In this document: positions 22,189 to 30,119 of the stretch, piece by piece | Layout: the number at the start of each line of letters is the position of its first letter | Numbering within the stretch: the first letter of the stretch is position 1 | Assembly (NCBI GenBank): GCA_017521025.1 | Contig: JAFXEB010000024.1 | Location: forward strand, 1 to 64,000 | Direction of reading: 5' to 3' | DNA: 64,000 nt | From: Clostridia bacterium | Lineage (GTDB): Bacteria; Bacillota; Clostridia; Oscillospirales; CAG-382 | Translations under genes and position numbers: made by a program | Notes under the pieces: generated by a model | Told to the model about the DNA's origin: nothing | What the model saw: only the letters and a program-made list of their open reading frames with translations | Database searches by the model: none

Positions 22189-22839
22189 ATGAAATTTGAA
22201 AAACCTGCAAAATTCACATTGGTCAGGCTCATACTTATCCCTGTGTTTATGGCGTGTATGGTCTACAGCTTCGGGCTTTCCAATGACGCAAAGTATACCT
22301 GGCCCAGGATAATAGCGGCATCCTTTTTCATTCTTGCCGCCGTTGCTTATTACATAGATAAAAAGCTTATGGCAAGCCGCCCTGCAGACACAGGCTATTG
22401 GCATTTTCTTGACGTGGTTGCAGATAAGCTTGTTATATTCGGCGCACTTATTTCCATATGCTTTTCCGATTACATCCTGCCCGGTGGCTTTTACAGGCAT
22501 TTCTTCTTTTGGGCGGTAGCGGCACTGCTTCTCCGTGAGCTTGCGCTGATGGGGATAGGACTTACCGACCCCGAGATGGATACAAAAAGGCTTTTTGGCG
22601 AAAGCAAGATAAAGGGCGCACTTTTCAGGTTTTCCAACCTTGCGCTGATACTGCTGATAGTGATTGTCGTGCTTGAGCCTGTGCTTATTAACCATGCTTT
22701 GTTTTATGAGTTCAGACTGCTCAGCCTTATATTTACGGTGCTTGCGGCAGCACTCAGCATATATTCGGGCCTTTACTGCATAATGCTTTATAAACAGCAT
22801 CTGGACAGCGCAGGCAGCGATGACGGAGCGAACAACTAA
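22189..22839 (+). CDS. PgsA-like CDP-alcohol phosphatidyltransferase with degenerate active site
   Basis: A 216-residue integral membrane protein in the position normally held by pgsA, which makes phosphatidylglycerol phosphate. It has about five or six membrane segments. The family's signature is D-x2-D-G-x2-A-R-x8-G-x3-D-x3-D. Here the region reads YYIDKKLMASR then WHFLDVVADK. The last two aspartates are intact, but the first aspartate is Tyr, the following Gly is Lys, and the spacing to the arginine is two residues longer. It may be a divergent active enzyme or a non-catalytic member. It sits between rimO and cysS, with gaps of 20 and 32 bases. Confidence 0.75.
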   Translation: MKFEKPAKFTLVRLILIPVFMACMVYSFGLSNDAKYTWPRIIAASFFILAAVAYYIDKKLMASRPADTGYWHFLDVVADKLVIFGALISICFSDYILPGGFYRHFFFWAVAALLLRELALMGIGLTDPEMDTKRLFGESKIKGALFRFSNLALILLIVIVVLEPVLINHALFYEFRLLSLIFTVLAAALSIYSGLYCIMLYKQHLDSAGSDDGANN

Positions 22840-22871
22840 GACTAATAATTCATTGGAGAAATATATACGTT

Positions 22872-24272
22872 ATGAAACTTTACAACACACTTACAAGACA
22901 AAAGGACGAGCTGCAGGTCAAGGACAATACAGTGCGTATGTACGTATGCGGACCTACGGTGTACAACTATTTCCATATCGGTAACGCCCGTGTATTCGTG
23001 GTGTTTGATATGCTTCGCCGCTATCTTGAGTATAGGGGCTATAAGGTGGTTTTTGTTCAGAATTTTACTGACGTTGATGACAAGCTTATAAAGCGTGCCG
23101 CAGAGGAGGGCACCACTGTTTCTCAGGTTGCAGAGAAATATATAGGCGAGTATTTTAAGGATGCCAAGGGTCTTGGCATAAAACCCGCTACCTTCCATCC
23201 CAGAGCTACCGAGACCGTGCCCGAGATCATCGCTATGGTAGAAAAGCTTGTAGAGAACGGTCACGCATACGTTTCGGGCGGTGACGTGTATTTTGATACC
23301 GAAAGCTTTGCCCGGTACGGCAAGCTGTCCCACAGGGATATGGAGCAGCAGGAGGCAGGTGCAAGGATAGAGATAAACGAGGATAAGAAGAACAGCTATG
23401 ACTTCGCTTTGTGGAAGGCTCGTAAGGAGGATACTGAGATAGCGTGGGAATCCCCTTGGGGTATGGGCAGACCCGGTTGGCACATAGAATGCTCTGCCAT
23501 GGTCTTCAAGTTCCTTGGTACCGAGATAGATATTCATGGCGGCGGTCAGGATCTGGCTTTCCCGCATCACGAGAACGAGGTAGCTCAGACCGAGTGCGCA
23601 ACCGGCAAGTGCCTTGCTAAGATATGGATGCACAACGGCTACATAAACGTGGATAACAAGAAGATGTCCAAGTCTCTCGGCAACTTTTTTACCGTGCGTG
23701 ACGTGGCTGAGAAGTATGATTATCAGGTCATACGTTATTTTCTGCTCTCTCCCCATTACCGTAGTCCCGTAAACTATTCAGCAGAGATACTTGAGCAGGC
23801 AAAGGGCGCTCTTGAAAGACTTCAGAACTGCGAGGAGAACCTTGCCTTCCGTTTGAAGAACGCTGCCGGCGGCGATATCAGCCCAGCAGAGGCGGCATGT
23901 CTTTCCGCTATAGATGCAAAGACCGAAGAAATGAACGCCGCTATGGATGACGATTTCAATACGGCAGACGCAATAAGCTGCGTTTTTGAAATAGCAAAGC
24001 TTATAAATACCGCCCTTGGCGACAGCAATGCCAGCGCCGCCTTCCTTGGCAGTGCCTATGAAAAATATCACGCACTTCTTGTGCTTTTCGGCCTCGAGGT
24101 AAAGTCAGAGGCGCAGGGAGATGAGGCGGAGATAGAGGCGCTTGTTGCCGAGCGTACCGCCGCTAAAAAGGAAAAAAACTACAAGCGTGCTGACGAAATA
24201 AGGGCTATGCTTTCCGAGCGTGGCATAATTATAGAGGATACTCCTCAGGGTCCCAAATGGAAAAGAGCGTAG
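22872..24272 (+). CDS. cysS: Cysteinyl-tRNA synthetase
   Basis: A 466-residue class I synthetase that charges tRNA-Cys. The catalytic zinc site begins with Cys26 in MYVCGPTVYNYFHIGNAR, where HIGN is at 35-38. KMSKS is at 264-268 in NKKMSKSLGNFFTVRD. WHIECSAM and the HGGGQDLAFPHHENE stretch hold further zinc and active-site residues. A DALR-type helical domain and a charged tail follow. The ribosome binding site TTGGAG lies before the ATG. The 3' end overlaps mrnC by 16 bases. No T-box leader is present; the gene is read within the recA run. Confidence 0.96.
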   Translation: MKLYNTLTRQKDELQVKDNTVRMYVCGPTVYNYFHIGNARVFVVFDMLRRYLEYRGYKVVFVQNFTDVDDKLIKRAAEEGTTVSQVAEKYIGEYFKDAKGLGIKPATFHPRATETVPEIIAMVEKLVENGHAYVSGGDVYFDTESFARYGKLSHRDMEQQEAGARIEINEDKKNSYDFALWKARKEDTEIAWESPWGMGRPGWHIECSAMVFKFLGTEIDIHGGGQDLAFPHHENEVAQTECATGKCLAKIWMHNGYINVDNKKMSKSLGNFFTVRDVAEKYDYQVIRYFLLSPHYRSPVNYSAEILEQAKGALERLQNCEENLAFRLKNAAGGDISPAEAACLSAIDAKTEEMNAAMDDDFNTADAISCVFEIAKLINTALGDSNASAAFLGSAYEKYHALLVLFGLEVKSEAQGDEAEIEALVAERTAAKKEKNYKRADEIRAMLSERGIIIEDTPQGPKWKRA

Positions 24273-24646
24273 ATTTTACCAAGTGCAACGCACTGATACA
24301 GGCATATATGGGCGATGCGGTTATAGAGCTGCTTGCCCGTCGCAGAATAATAGGTGACGGTGACCATAAGGTGAGCGAGCTTAATGTTGAGGCTAAGAGC
24401 TACGTCACCGCTGTGAGTCAGAGCGCCGCTGTGGAGCGGTTGCTGCCCCACCTTACCGAGAGGGAAGAGGCGATATTCAAGTATGGCAGAAACGCCAAGG
24501 GCGTCAATGTACCTAAAAGTGCCTCGGCTATCGACTACAGACGTGCTACGGGGCTTGAGTGCCTTTTTGGCAGGCTGTATCTTGAGGGCAATATGGCAAG
24601 GGCGGAGGAGCTTTTTGACCTTGCATACGGGAGGGAGACAGAGTAA
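24257..24646 (+). CDS. mrnC: Mini-ribonuclease III
   Basis: A 129-residue enzyme consisting of an RNase III catalytic domain without the double-strand RNA-binding domain. In Bacillus it matures 23S rRNA. The hallmark is LIQAYMGDAVIELLARR near the N-terminus, with the metal-binding aspartate in GDA. The C-terminal YRRATGLECLFGRLYLEGN carries the second acidic residue. Its position directly after cysS, overlapping by 16 bases, is the usual one in Firmicutes. The stop shares one base with the lexA start codon. Confidence 0.93.
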   Translation: MEKSVDFTKCNALIQAYMGDAVIELLARRRIIGDGDHKVSELNVEAKSYVTAVSQSAAVERLLPHLTEREEAIFKYGRNAKGVNVPKSASAIDYRRATGLECLFGRLYLEGNMARAEELFDLAYGRETE

Positions 24647-25263
24647 TGGCAGATAACGGCTACAAGCTGACCGATAAGGAAAAGGCTGTCCTTAAATTTA
24701 TTAAAAGCACAATCAAAAATAATGGCTTTGCTCCCTCTGTCCGTGATATTTGCATTGCCGTAGGTATAAAATCTACCTCTACCGTGCATAGCTATATAAA
24801 GCGCCTTGAGGAAAAGGGATATATATCAAGAGTTGACGGAAAGAGCAGGGCAATAACCGTAAGCGGCGGCGATAATGACGATAGCCCCCGTACGGTAAGA
24901 GTGCCTCTGCTCGGGCAGGTCAGAGCGGGCTTGCCCATTCTTGCGGTGGAGAATTACGAGGGCTACGTTGATTATCCTGCGTCTATGTCAGGCTCTTCTC
25001 AGCTCTTTGCCCTCCGTGTAGTAGGCGACAGTATGATAGAGGCGGGCATACTTAACGGAGATATCGTTATTGTAGAGAGCCGCCGCTATGCAGAGGACGG
25101 CGAGATAGTTCTCGCATTGATCGAGGACAGCGCTACCGTAAAGTATTTTTACAGAGAAGAGGGCAGGGTGAGATTACAGCCTGCCAACAGTACTATGCAG
25201 CCTATTTACACCGATAATCTTGTTATTCTGGGCAAGGTTATAGCAAACTTCAGGTTTTATTGA
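24646..25263 (+). CDS. lexA: SOS repressor LexA
   Basis: A 205-residue repressor. Residues 1-70 form the winged helix DNA-binding domain (TDKEKAVLKFIKSTI, PSVRDICIAVGIKSTSTVHSYIKRLEEKGYI). The C-terminal protease domain has the self-cleavage bond Ala94-Gly95 in QVRAGLP, nucleophile Ser129 in GDSMIEAGI and general base Lys166 in SATVKYF. All key residues are intact, so it should respond to RecA filaments. It is the last gene of the recA run, with GGGAGGG upstream of its start and a one-base overlap with mrnC. I see no LexA box directly before it; its feedback would act through the recA promoter. Confidence 0.95.
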   Translation: MADNGYKLTDKEKAVLKFIKSTIKNNGFAPSVRDICIAVGIKSTSTVHSYIKRLEEKGYISRVDGKSRAITVSGGDNDDSPRTVRVPLLGQVRAGLPILAVENYEGYVDYPASMSGSSQLFALRVVGDSMIEAGILNGDIVIVESRRYAEDGEIVLALIEDSATVKYFYREEGRVRLQPANSTMQPIYTDNLVILGKVIANFRFY

Positions 25264-25300
25264 TTTTTACAAAAAAACGGACACGCCTTAAAAAAAGGTA

Positions 25301-25329
25301 TTGACAAAAGCGTTTTTATGTGGTACTAT
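25301..25329 (+). promoter_or_regulatory. Promoter of tRNA-Lys
   Basis: TTGACA (25301-25306), 17 bases, TACTAT (25324-25329), 31 bases before the tRNA. Confidence 0.8.
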
Positions 25330-25360
25330 TTCTTGGCGGCTTTGTAAGACCGCAGGAAAC

Positions 25361-25436
25361 GATCCATTAGCTCAGCCGGTAGAGCACATGACTTTTAATC
25401 ATGGTGTCCGGAGTTCGATTCTCCGATGGATCACCA
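25361..25436 (+). tRNA. tRNA-Lys (anticodon TTT)
   Basis: A 76-nt tRNA including encoded CCA. Acceptor GATCCAT/ATGGATC, D arm GCTC/GAGC, anticodon stem CATGA/TCATG with loop CTTTTAA, and T arm CGGAG/CTCCG with loop TTCGATT. Reads AAA and AAG. Confidence 0.97.
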
Positions 25437-25440
25437 GGTT

Positions 25441-25474
25441 AAGCCCTCAACATCAGTTGGGGGCTTTGCTTTTT
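25441..25474 (+). terminator. Terminator of tRNA-Lys
   Basis: An 11-pair stem (25441-25451 with 25456-25466, one wobble), loop ATCA, then TGCTTTTT. Confidence 0.85.
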
Positions 25475-25503
25475 CATCTTTTGTTTGGGAGGGGCTTGCG
25501 GAT

Positions 25504-25980
25504 ATGGAGATAAGAAGGGCAGAATTTAAGGATATAAAAGGGATAATGTCGCTTCTCTATCAAGTGGCAGAGGTGCATCACAAGGGCAGACCCGATATCT
25601 TTATGGGCGGCGCCTCCAAGTACAGCGAGTCAGAGCTTGCAGATATAATCGCCGATAACAGTACGCCGATTTTCGTAGCAGAGAGCGACGGCGACATCTT
25701 GGGTCACGCATTCTGCGTGCTTAAGGAGACGGGCGAGAACGGTGTTCTCGTAAACCATAAAAGTCTTTACATAGATGATATATGTGTGGACGAGAACGCA
25801 AGGGGAAGGCACGTAGGCACAGCCCTTTGTAAGCACGTGCTGGCTTTCGCAAAGGAGCAGTCCTGCTATAACGTGACTCTTAACGTGTGGACACTTAATG
25901 ACGGTGCTATGGCTTTTTACAGGGCGATGGGGTTTAAAGAACAAAAAATAACCATGGAGACGATAATAGACGGCAAATAG
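25504..25980 (+). CDS. GNAT family N-acetyltransferase
   Basis: A 158-residue acetyl-CoA-dependent acyltransferase of unknown substrate. The GNAT core is clear: MEIRRAEFKDIKGIMSLL at the N-terminus, LYIDDICVDENARGRHVGTALCKHVLAFA with the acetyl-CoA-binding R-x-x-G-x-G/A loop (RGRHVGTAL), and NVWTLNDGAMAFYRAMGF at the C-terminus. The ATG at 25504 follows GGAGGGG by 9 bases; the open frame upstream runs into the tRNA-Lys and is discarded. No promoter of its own is evident between the tRNA terminator and the start, so it may rely on read-through. Confidence 0.88.
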   Translation: MEIRRAEFKDIKGIMSLLYQVAEVHHKGRPDIFMGGASKYSESELADIIADNSTPIFVAESDGDILGHAFCVLKETGENGVLVNHKSLYIDDICVDENARGRHVGTALCKHVLAFAKEQSCYNVTLNVWTLNDGAMAFYRAMGFKEQKITMETIIDGK

Positions 25981-25992
25981 ACGTCTTTCGTA

Positions 25993-26021
25993 TTGACTTT
26001 TTGCGCTTTGCGTGGTAAAAT
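25993..26021 (+). promoter_or_regulatory. Promoter of the NagZ-like gene
   Basis: TTGACT (25993-25998), 17 bases, TAAAAT (26016-26021). Confidence 0.8.
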
Positions 26022-26063
26022 TTTGGTGTATGCACTAACATTTAATGTTTCGGAGGATATGTG

Positions 26064-27872
26064 ATGGAAAAGATTCTTGCAAAGCTCAGCCTGAGAGAGA
26101 AAATAGGTCAGATGCTTATGTTCGACTTCAGAAAGTGGCAGAACAGTGATGAGGATAAGCAGTCCAATTACTACGTTATGTCTGAAGAAGTCAGAGCTAT
26201 GATAAGAAAGCATAAGCTCGGCAACGTTATTCTGTTTGCTGAAAACTTTGAGAACGTTGAGCAGATAACCCGTCTTAATGCGGAGTTTCAGGCTTCTGTT
26301 GAGAACGGTATACCTATGCTTATCGGTGTGGATCAGGAGGGCGGAAGAGTCGTCCGTATGAGCCACGGCTGTTCTCTCCCCGGCAATATGGCACTCGCTG
26401 CTGCAGGTAATGCGGAGAACGCTTACACCGCAGGTCTTATCACGGGCAAAGAGCTTGCCGCTGTTGGTATCAATGTGGACTTTGCTCCCTCTGTGGATAT
26501 AAACAATAACCCCAACAACCCCGTTATCAACGTGCGCTCCTTCTCCTCCGACCAGTATGTGACCGCCCGTTGCGGCACCGCTATGGCGAAGGGTTTGCAG
26601 GCGGCAGGCGTTGCGGCTACGGCGAAGCATTTCCCCGGCCACGGCAACACCAATGTTGACTCACATACGGGTCTGCCGGCTATATATTCTACCTATGAGG
26701 AGCTTATGGGCTTCGAGGTCGTTCCCTTTGCGGATGCAATAAAGAACGGCTGTATGATGATAATGAGCGGTCATATCCAGTTCCCCAATATAGAGAAGGC
26801 ATCTGTTGTCTCAAAGCAGGATAAGAAGGAGATGACACTTCCCGCAACGCTTTCCAAGGTCTTCCTCACCGATATACTCCGTAAGGAGCTTGGCTTTGAG
26901 GGCGTACTTATCACCGACTCTATGCAGATGCAGGCTATCTCCAGCCACGTTGGCTCTGAGCTCGCTAATATACTTGCCATCAACGCAGGCGTTGATATAC
27001 TTCTTATGTGCACAGCACTTCGTTCTGTAAAGGATGATGCCAAGCTTGGCGCACTCATTGACAATATCGTAAACGCCGTTGAAGACGGCAGGATACCTAT
27101 GTCCCGTATCGACGAATCCGTTATGCGTATACTTAAGGTTAAAAAGGCTCTCGGCCTCTTTGACGCTCCCGTAACCTCTACCGAGGAGAAGGTTGCCGCT
27201 GCCCTTAAGGAGGTCGGCTGCGAGGCTAACCGTGCCGCTGAGAGGCTGCTTGCGACCGAGGGCGTTACCGTTCTCAATAACAACGGCGTGCTTCCCATAA
27301 GCACCGAGGGTAAAAGGACTGCATACTTTGCTGCATACGCAAATAAGGTTAACGCCTTTGAGCTTGCTCTTAACAGGCTTTATGCGGATAACAAGATAGC
27401 AACGGTCGATTATACCCCCTACATATACTCAAACAAGACCGCCATAGATGATGCTGCAAAGGCTCTTGTTGACAGTGCAGACAATATAATAGTTCAGGTG
27501 GAGACCGAAACCAATATGGCTCACTCCAACTGGTACGTCAGCTTCCCCCGAGCGCTTTGTGACTACGCTAAGTCCGTTGGTAAGAAGGTTGTTGTAATCA
27601 GCTCCTTTATGCCCTACGATGCAGGCGTTTACAGAGATGCAGACGGTCTCGTGCTTTGCTATTGCGCCAAGGGTGTTCCCGGTGCAGTCGCCAAGGATAT
27701 CAACAGCACTCTCGCTTACGGTGCCAACATTCCCGCCGCTGTCGAGGTGGTTCTGGGCAAGGCAGCCGCAAGGGGCAGGCTCACTATCGATATTCCCGAG
27801 ATGTTCGCTGACGGTAAGTTTGATACATCAAAGATCGTTTACCCTATGGGTAGCGGTATGGATCTTAACTAA
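26064..27872 (+). CDS. GH3 family beta-N-acetylhexosaminidase (NagZ-like)
   Basis: A 602-residue GH3 enzyme of the NagZ type, expected to remove N-acetylglucosamine or a related sugar from muropeptides or glycans. The barrel carries GVDQEGGRVVRM, then KHFPGHGNTNVDSHTGLP (from Lys188), whose Asp199-x-His201 pair is the acid/base dyad special to NagZ-type enzymes. The nucleophile is Asp285 in LITDSMQM. Residues about 370-602 form a second alpha/beta domain, as in Gram-positive two-domain NagZ proteins. There is no signal peptide, so it is probably cytoplasmic and used in wall recycling. ATG at 26064 is preceded by GGAGGA; a GTG just upstream is too close to that site. Confidence 0.9.
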   Translation: MEKILAKLSLREKIGQMLMFDFRKWQNSDEDKQSNYYVMSEEVRAMIRKHKLGNVILFAENFENVEQITRLNAEFQASVENGIPMLIGVDQEGGRVVRMSHGCSLPGNMALAAAGNAENAYTAGLITGKELAAVGINVDFAPSVDINNNPNNPVINVRSFSSDQYVTARCGTAMAKGLQAAGVAATAKHFPGHGNTNVDSHTGLPAIYSTYEELMGFEVVPFADAIKNGCMMIMSGHIQFPNIEKASVVSKQDKKEMTLPATLSKVFLTDILRKELGFEGVLITDSMQMQAISSHVGSELANILAINAGVDILLMCTALRSVKDDAKLGALIDNIVNAVEDGRIPMSRIDESVMRILKVKKALGLFDAPVTSTEEKVAAALKEVGCEANRAAERLLATEGVTVLNNNGVLPISTEGKRTAYFAAYANKVNAFELALNRLYADNKIATVDYTPYIYSNKTAIDDAAKALVDSADNIIVQVETETNMAHSNWYVSFPRALCDYAKSVGKKVVVISSFMPYDAGVYRDADGLVLCYCAKGVPGAVAKDINSTLAYGANIPAAVEVVLGKAAARGRLTIDIPEMFADGKFDTSKIVYPMGSGMDLN

Positions 27873-27900
27873 ATAATAATAAAATCGCAAAAATATGGGT

Positions 27901-27926
27901 TACGGCGCTCCTTTTGGGGCGCCGTA
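27901..27926 (+). terminator. Terminator of the NagZ-like gene
   Basis: An 11-pair stem (27901-27911 with 27916-27926) with a TTTT loop, followed by GCTGCTTTTAAAACTTTTTT. Confidence 0.7.
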
Positions 27927-27968
27927 GCTGCTTTTAAAACTTTTTTATAACAAAAGTCAAATTTACTC

Positions 27969-27997
27969 TTGACAAAGAGAAATAAAAGTGATATACT
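27969..27997 (+). promoter_or_regulatory. Promoter of tRNA-Pro
   Basis: TTGACA (27969-27974), 17 bases, TATACT (27992-27997). Confidence 0.85.
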
Positions 27998-28025
27998 AAC
28001 TCCCGCAGTCGACAGACTGCTGTAT

Positions 28026-28102
28026 CTGGGTGTGGCGCAGTTTGGTAGCGCGCTACCTTGGGGTGGTAGAGGCCGCTGGTTCAAGTCCAGTCACTCAGAC
28101 CA
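28026..28102 (+). tRNA. tRNA-Pro (anticodon GGG)
   Basis: A 77-nt tRNA with encoded CCA. Acceptor CTGGGTG/CACTCAG (one G-T pair) begins with the C1-G72 pair typical of bacterial tRNA-Pro. The anticodon stem CTACC/GGTAG encloses TTGGGGT, giving GGG, and the T arm CTGG/CCAG holds TTCAAGT. Reads CCC and CCU. Confidence 0.96.
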
Positions 28103-28103
28103 G

Positions 28104-28135
28104 AAAAAAGCACTTGCTTTTGCAAGTGCTTTTTT
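28104..28135 (+). terminator. Terminator of tRNA-Pro
   Basis: A perfect 14-bp stem (28104-28117 with 28122-28135), A-rich at its base and T-rich at the 3' side. Confidence 0.9.
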
Positions 28136-28178
28136 CAATTTTTCACCTGAATAATTATAGGATAGAGAGGCTTGATTT

Positions 28179-28880
28179 GTGATAATAAACTGTTTTTGGG
28201 AGCATAACGGTAACGATACCTTGCTATATGCTACGAACTTTGCCGGTGCTTACGCCCGTGGTGAAAGCATTGACGAGGCGGTAGCTAAAATGCCTGCAGA
28301 GGTAGCGTCTTATGCGAGATGGTGCGGCTGTAAAGCCCCTGATGAAATTAAAATTGTAATCGCAGAGGAAAAAGCGTCCGAGCTTAATATAAGCGACGCA
28401 GATTCTGATGCGATCTTCGATTGCGAGCTTGCTCCTCTTACAAAAGAGCGCTACGAAAGCTTAAAGATTCTTGCCCTGAAATCGGCAGAGGATTTTTTTG
28501 CGCTTTATGACTCTATCCCGAACAAAGGCGTTCCGTTCGCTCCCGAAAGAAAGACCTTTTACGGCACGGCACCCCGCACTGCAGAGGAAATGTATACACA
28601 TACCAAAAACGTAAACGCCTACTATTTTTCCGAGATAGGCGTTGATGCTGACAACGATGGTGATATTTATCGATGCCGCAAGAGAGGGTTTGAATTGCTT
28701 GAGGCTAAAGAGGGCTTTTTGCAAAACCTTGCCGTGGATGGCAGCTACGGCGAGCAATGGTCTGTTGCCAAGATGCTGCGCCGCTTTATATGGCACGACC
28801 GTATACACGGAAGAGCAATGTACAGAATGGCTGTCAAGCACTTCGGCAGAGAAAATATCAAAAACCCCTTTTTCTTTTAA
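28179..28880 (+). CDS. DinB-like four-helix protein with an N-terminal HicB-like segment
   Basis: A 233-residue protein. Residues about 80-230 look like a DinB/DfsB four-helix bundle: a long first helix (KERYESLKILALKSAEDFF), a histidine in EEMYTHTKNVNAYYF, and paired histidines in FIWHDRIHGRAMYRM that would complete a metal site. Residues 1-55 (ATNFAGAYARGESIDEAVAKMP) recall the small HicB-like or DUF1902 domain. Some DinB-fold proteins are thiol transferases, but nothing here shows which. The GTG at 28179 is used, preceded by AGAGAGG at 8 bases. It follows the tRNA-Pro terminator. Fold assignment is moderate, function unknown. Confidence 0.7.
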   Translation: MIINCFWEHNGNDTLLYATNFAGAYARGESIDEAVAKMPAEVASYARWCGCKAPDEIKIVIAEEKASELNISDADSDAIFDCELAPLTKERYESLKILALKSAEDFFALYDSIPNKGVPFAPERKTFYGTAPRTAEEMYTHTKNVNAYYFSEIGVDADNDGDIYRCRKRGFELLEAKEGFLQNLAVDGSYGEQWSVAKMLRRFIWHDRIHGRAMYRMAVKHFGRENIKNPFFF

Positions 28881-28901
28881 CTCTGCCGCCGTTAACGTAT
28901 A

Positions 28902-28930
28902 TTGACAATTCTTCTGTGTAATGATATAAT
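28902..28930 (+). promoter_or_regulatory. Promoter of the SPFH protein gene
   Basis: Consensus TTGACA (28902-28907), 17 bases, TATAAT (28925-28930). Confidence 0.9.
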
Positions 28931-28981
28931 AAATTACAAACAATACACTCGCCTTCGGGCAGAGAAACAGGAGGTATTTTT

Positions 28982-29932
28982 ATGGGTATTGAAATAGGCA
29001 TCGGCATAGCTGTTTTGGTGCTTTTGCTACTTGTTATTTGCGTAAAGATAGTATCGCAGGGCAACGAGTATGTTATTGAACGCCTCGGTAAATTTAAAAA
29101 GACTTGGAACGCAGGACTGCATTTCAAGGTGCCCCTTATCGACCGCATCGCCAATAAGGTGACCCTTAAGGAGCAGGTGCTGGATTCTCCCCCTCAGCCC
29201 GTTATCACCAAGGATAACGTAACCATGCAGATAGATACCGTTGTGTACTTCAAGGTTTTTGATGCAAAGCTGTTCACCTACGGTGCAGTAAGACCTATCA
29301 GCGCACTCAGCAATCTGACAGCCACTACTCTCCGTAACATCGTAGGCGAACTTGAGCTTGATGATACGCTCACGTCCAGAGACACCATAAACAGCCGTAT
29401 GACCGAGATACTTGACAGTGCTACGGACCAGTGGGGCATCAAGGTAAACCGTGTGGAGCTTAAGAATATCATCCCTCCCGCCGAGATCCAGAACGCTATG
29501 GAAAAGCAGATGAAGGCAGAGCGTGACAGACGTGAGACCCTGCTTGAGGCAGAGGGACACAAGGTTGCTGTTATCACAAGGGCAGAGGGTGACAAGCAGG
29601 CTATGATCCTCGCCGCCGAGGGTGAAAGAGATGCCCGTATAGCGAGAGCGGAGGGTGAGGCAAGAGCCATATACCTTGCGAAGAAGGCAGAGGCTGACGG
29701 TCTTGCCGCACTTAAAGAGGCAGGCGCTGACGGCGCAGTGCTTGAGCTTAAAAAGTTTGAGGCGCTTGTGGCGCTTTCCAAGGGCACTGCCTCTAAGATA
29801 ATCATTCCTACCGATGCGGTCAATATGACCAAATCAAACGTTCTCTTCTCGGAGACTACGGGCATAGGGGATACCACGGCAGAGGCACCCCAGCCTAAAA
29901 AGCCTGCTAAAAAAGACGTATGCTGTGACTGA
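28982..29932 (+). CDS. SPFH/Band 7 membrane protein (paraslipin/QmcA type)
   Basis: A 316-residue stomatin-like scaffold protein. A single N-terminal membrane segment (about 5-24) is followed by the SPFH domain (GNEYVIERLGKFKKTWNAGLHFKVPLIDRI, then VTMQIDTVVYFKVFDAK). Next comes a long coiled coil rich in Ala-Glu-Gly repeats (about 190-260), and a C-terminal segment ending in a Pro/Lys stretch and two cysteines. Such proteins form large rings in the membrane and often help quality-control proteases or organise membrane domains. No NfeD partner gene is adjacent. It has a consensus promoter, AGGAGG and its own terminator. Confidence 0.92.
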   Translation: MGIEIGIGIAVLVLLLLVICVKIVSQGNEYVIERLGKFKKTWNAGLHFKVPLIDRIANKVTLKEQVLDSPPQPVITKDNVTMQIDTVVYFKVFDAKLFTYGAVRPISALSNLTATTLRNIVGELELDDTLTSRDTINSRMTEILDSATDQWGIKVNRVELKNIIPPAEIQNAMEKQMKAERDRRETLLEAEGHKVAVITRAEGDKQAMILAAEGERDARIARAEGEARAIYLAKKAEADGLAALKEAGADGAVLELKKFEALVALSKGTASKIIIPTDAVNMTKSNVLFSETTGIGDTTAEAPQPKKPAKKDVCCD

Positions 29933-29960
29933 TATTAATAAACGGTAAACAGGACTGACC

Positions 29961-29996
29961 AAAAATGTGTACGGTATTATGCTGTGCACATTTTTT
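29961..29996 (+). terminator. Terminator of the SPFH protein gene
   Basis: AAAAATGTG (29961-29969) pairs with CACATTTTT at the 3' side, followed by a T run. Confidence 0.75.
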
Positions 29997-30022
29997 GTTT
30001 ATAAGGGGGCGGGTTAAAGCTA

Positions 30023-30051
30023 TTGACAAAATTCCTTTACGGTTGTATATT
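30023..30051 (+). promoter_or_regulatory. Promoter of the pfkB-murI run
   Basis: TTGACA (30023-30028), 17 bases, TATATT (30046-30051). Confidence 0.8.
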
Positions 30052-30119
30052 ATATAGTGTATACGAATCTGCAAATTTATATGATGTATAAATAGGCCCC
30101 GTGCCCGGAGGTGTCTTTA

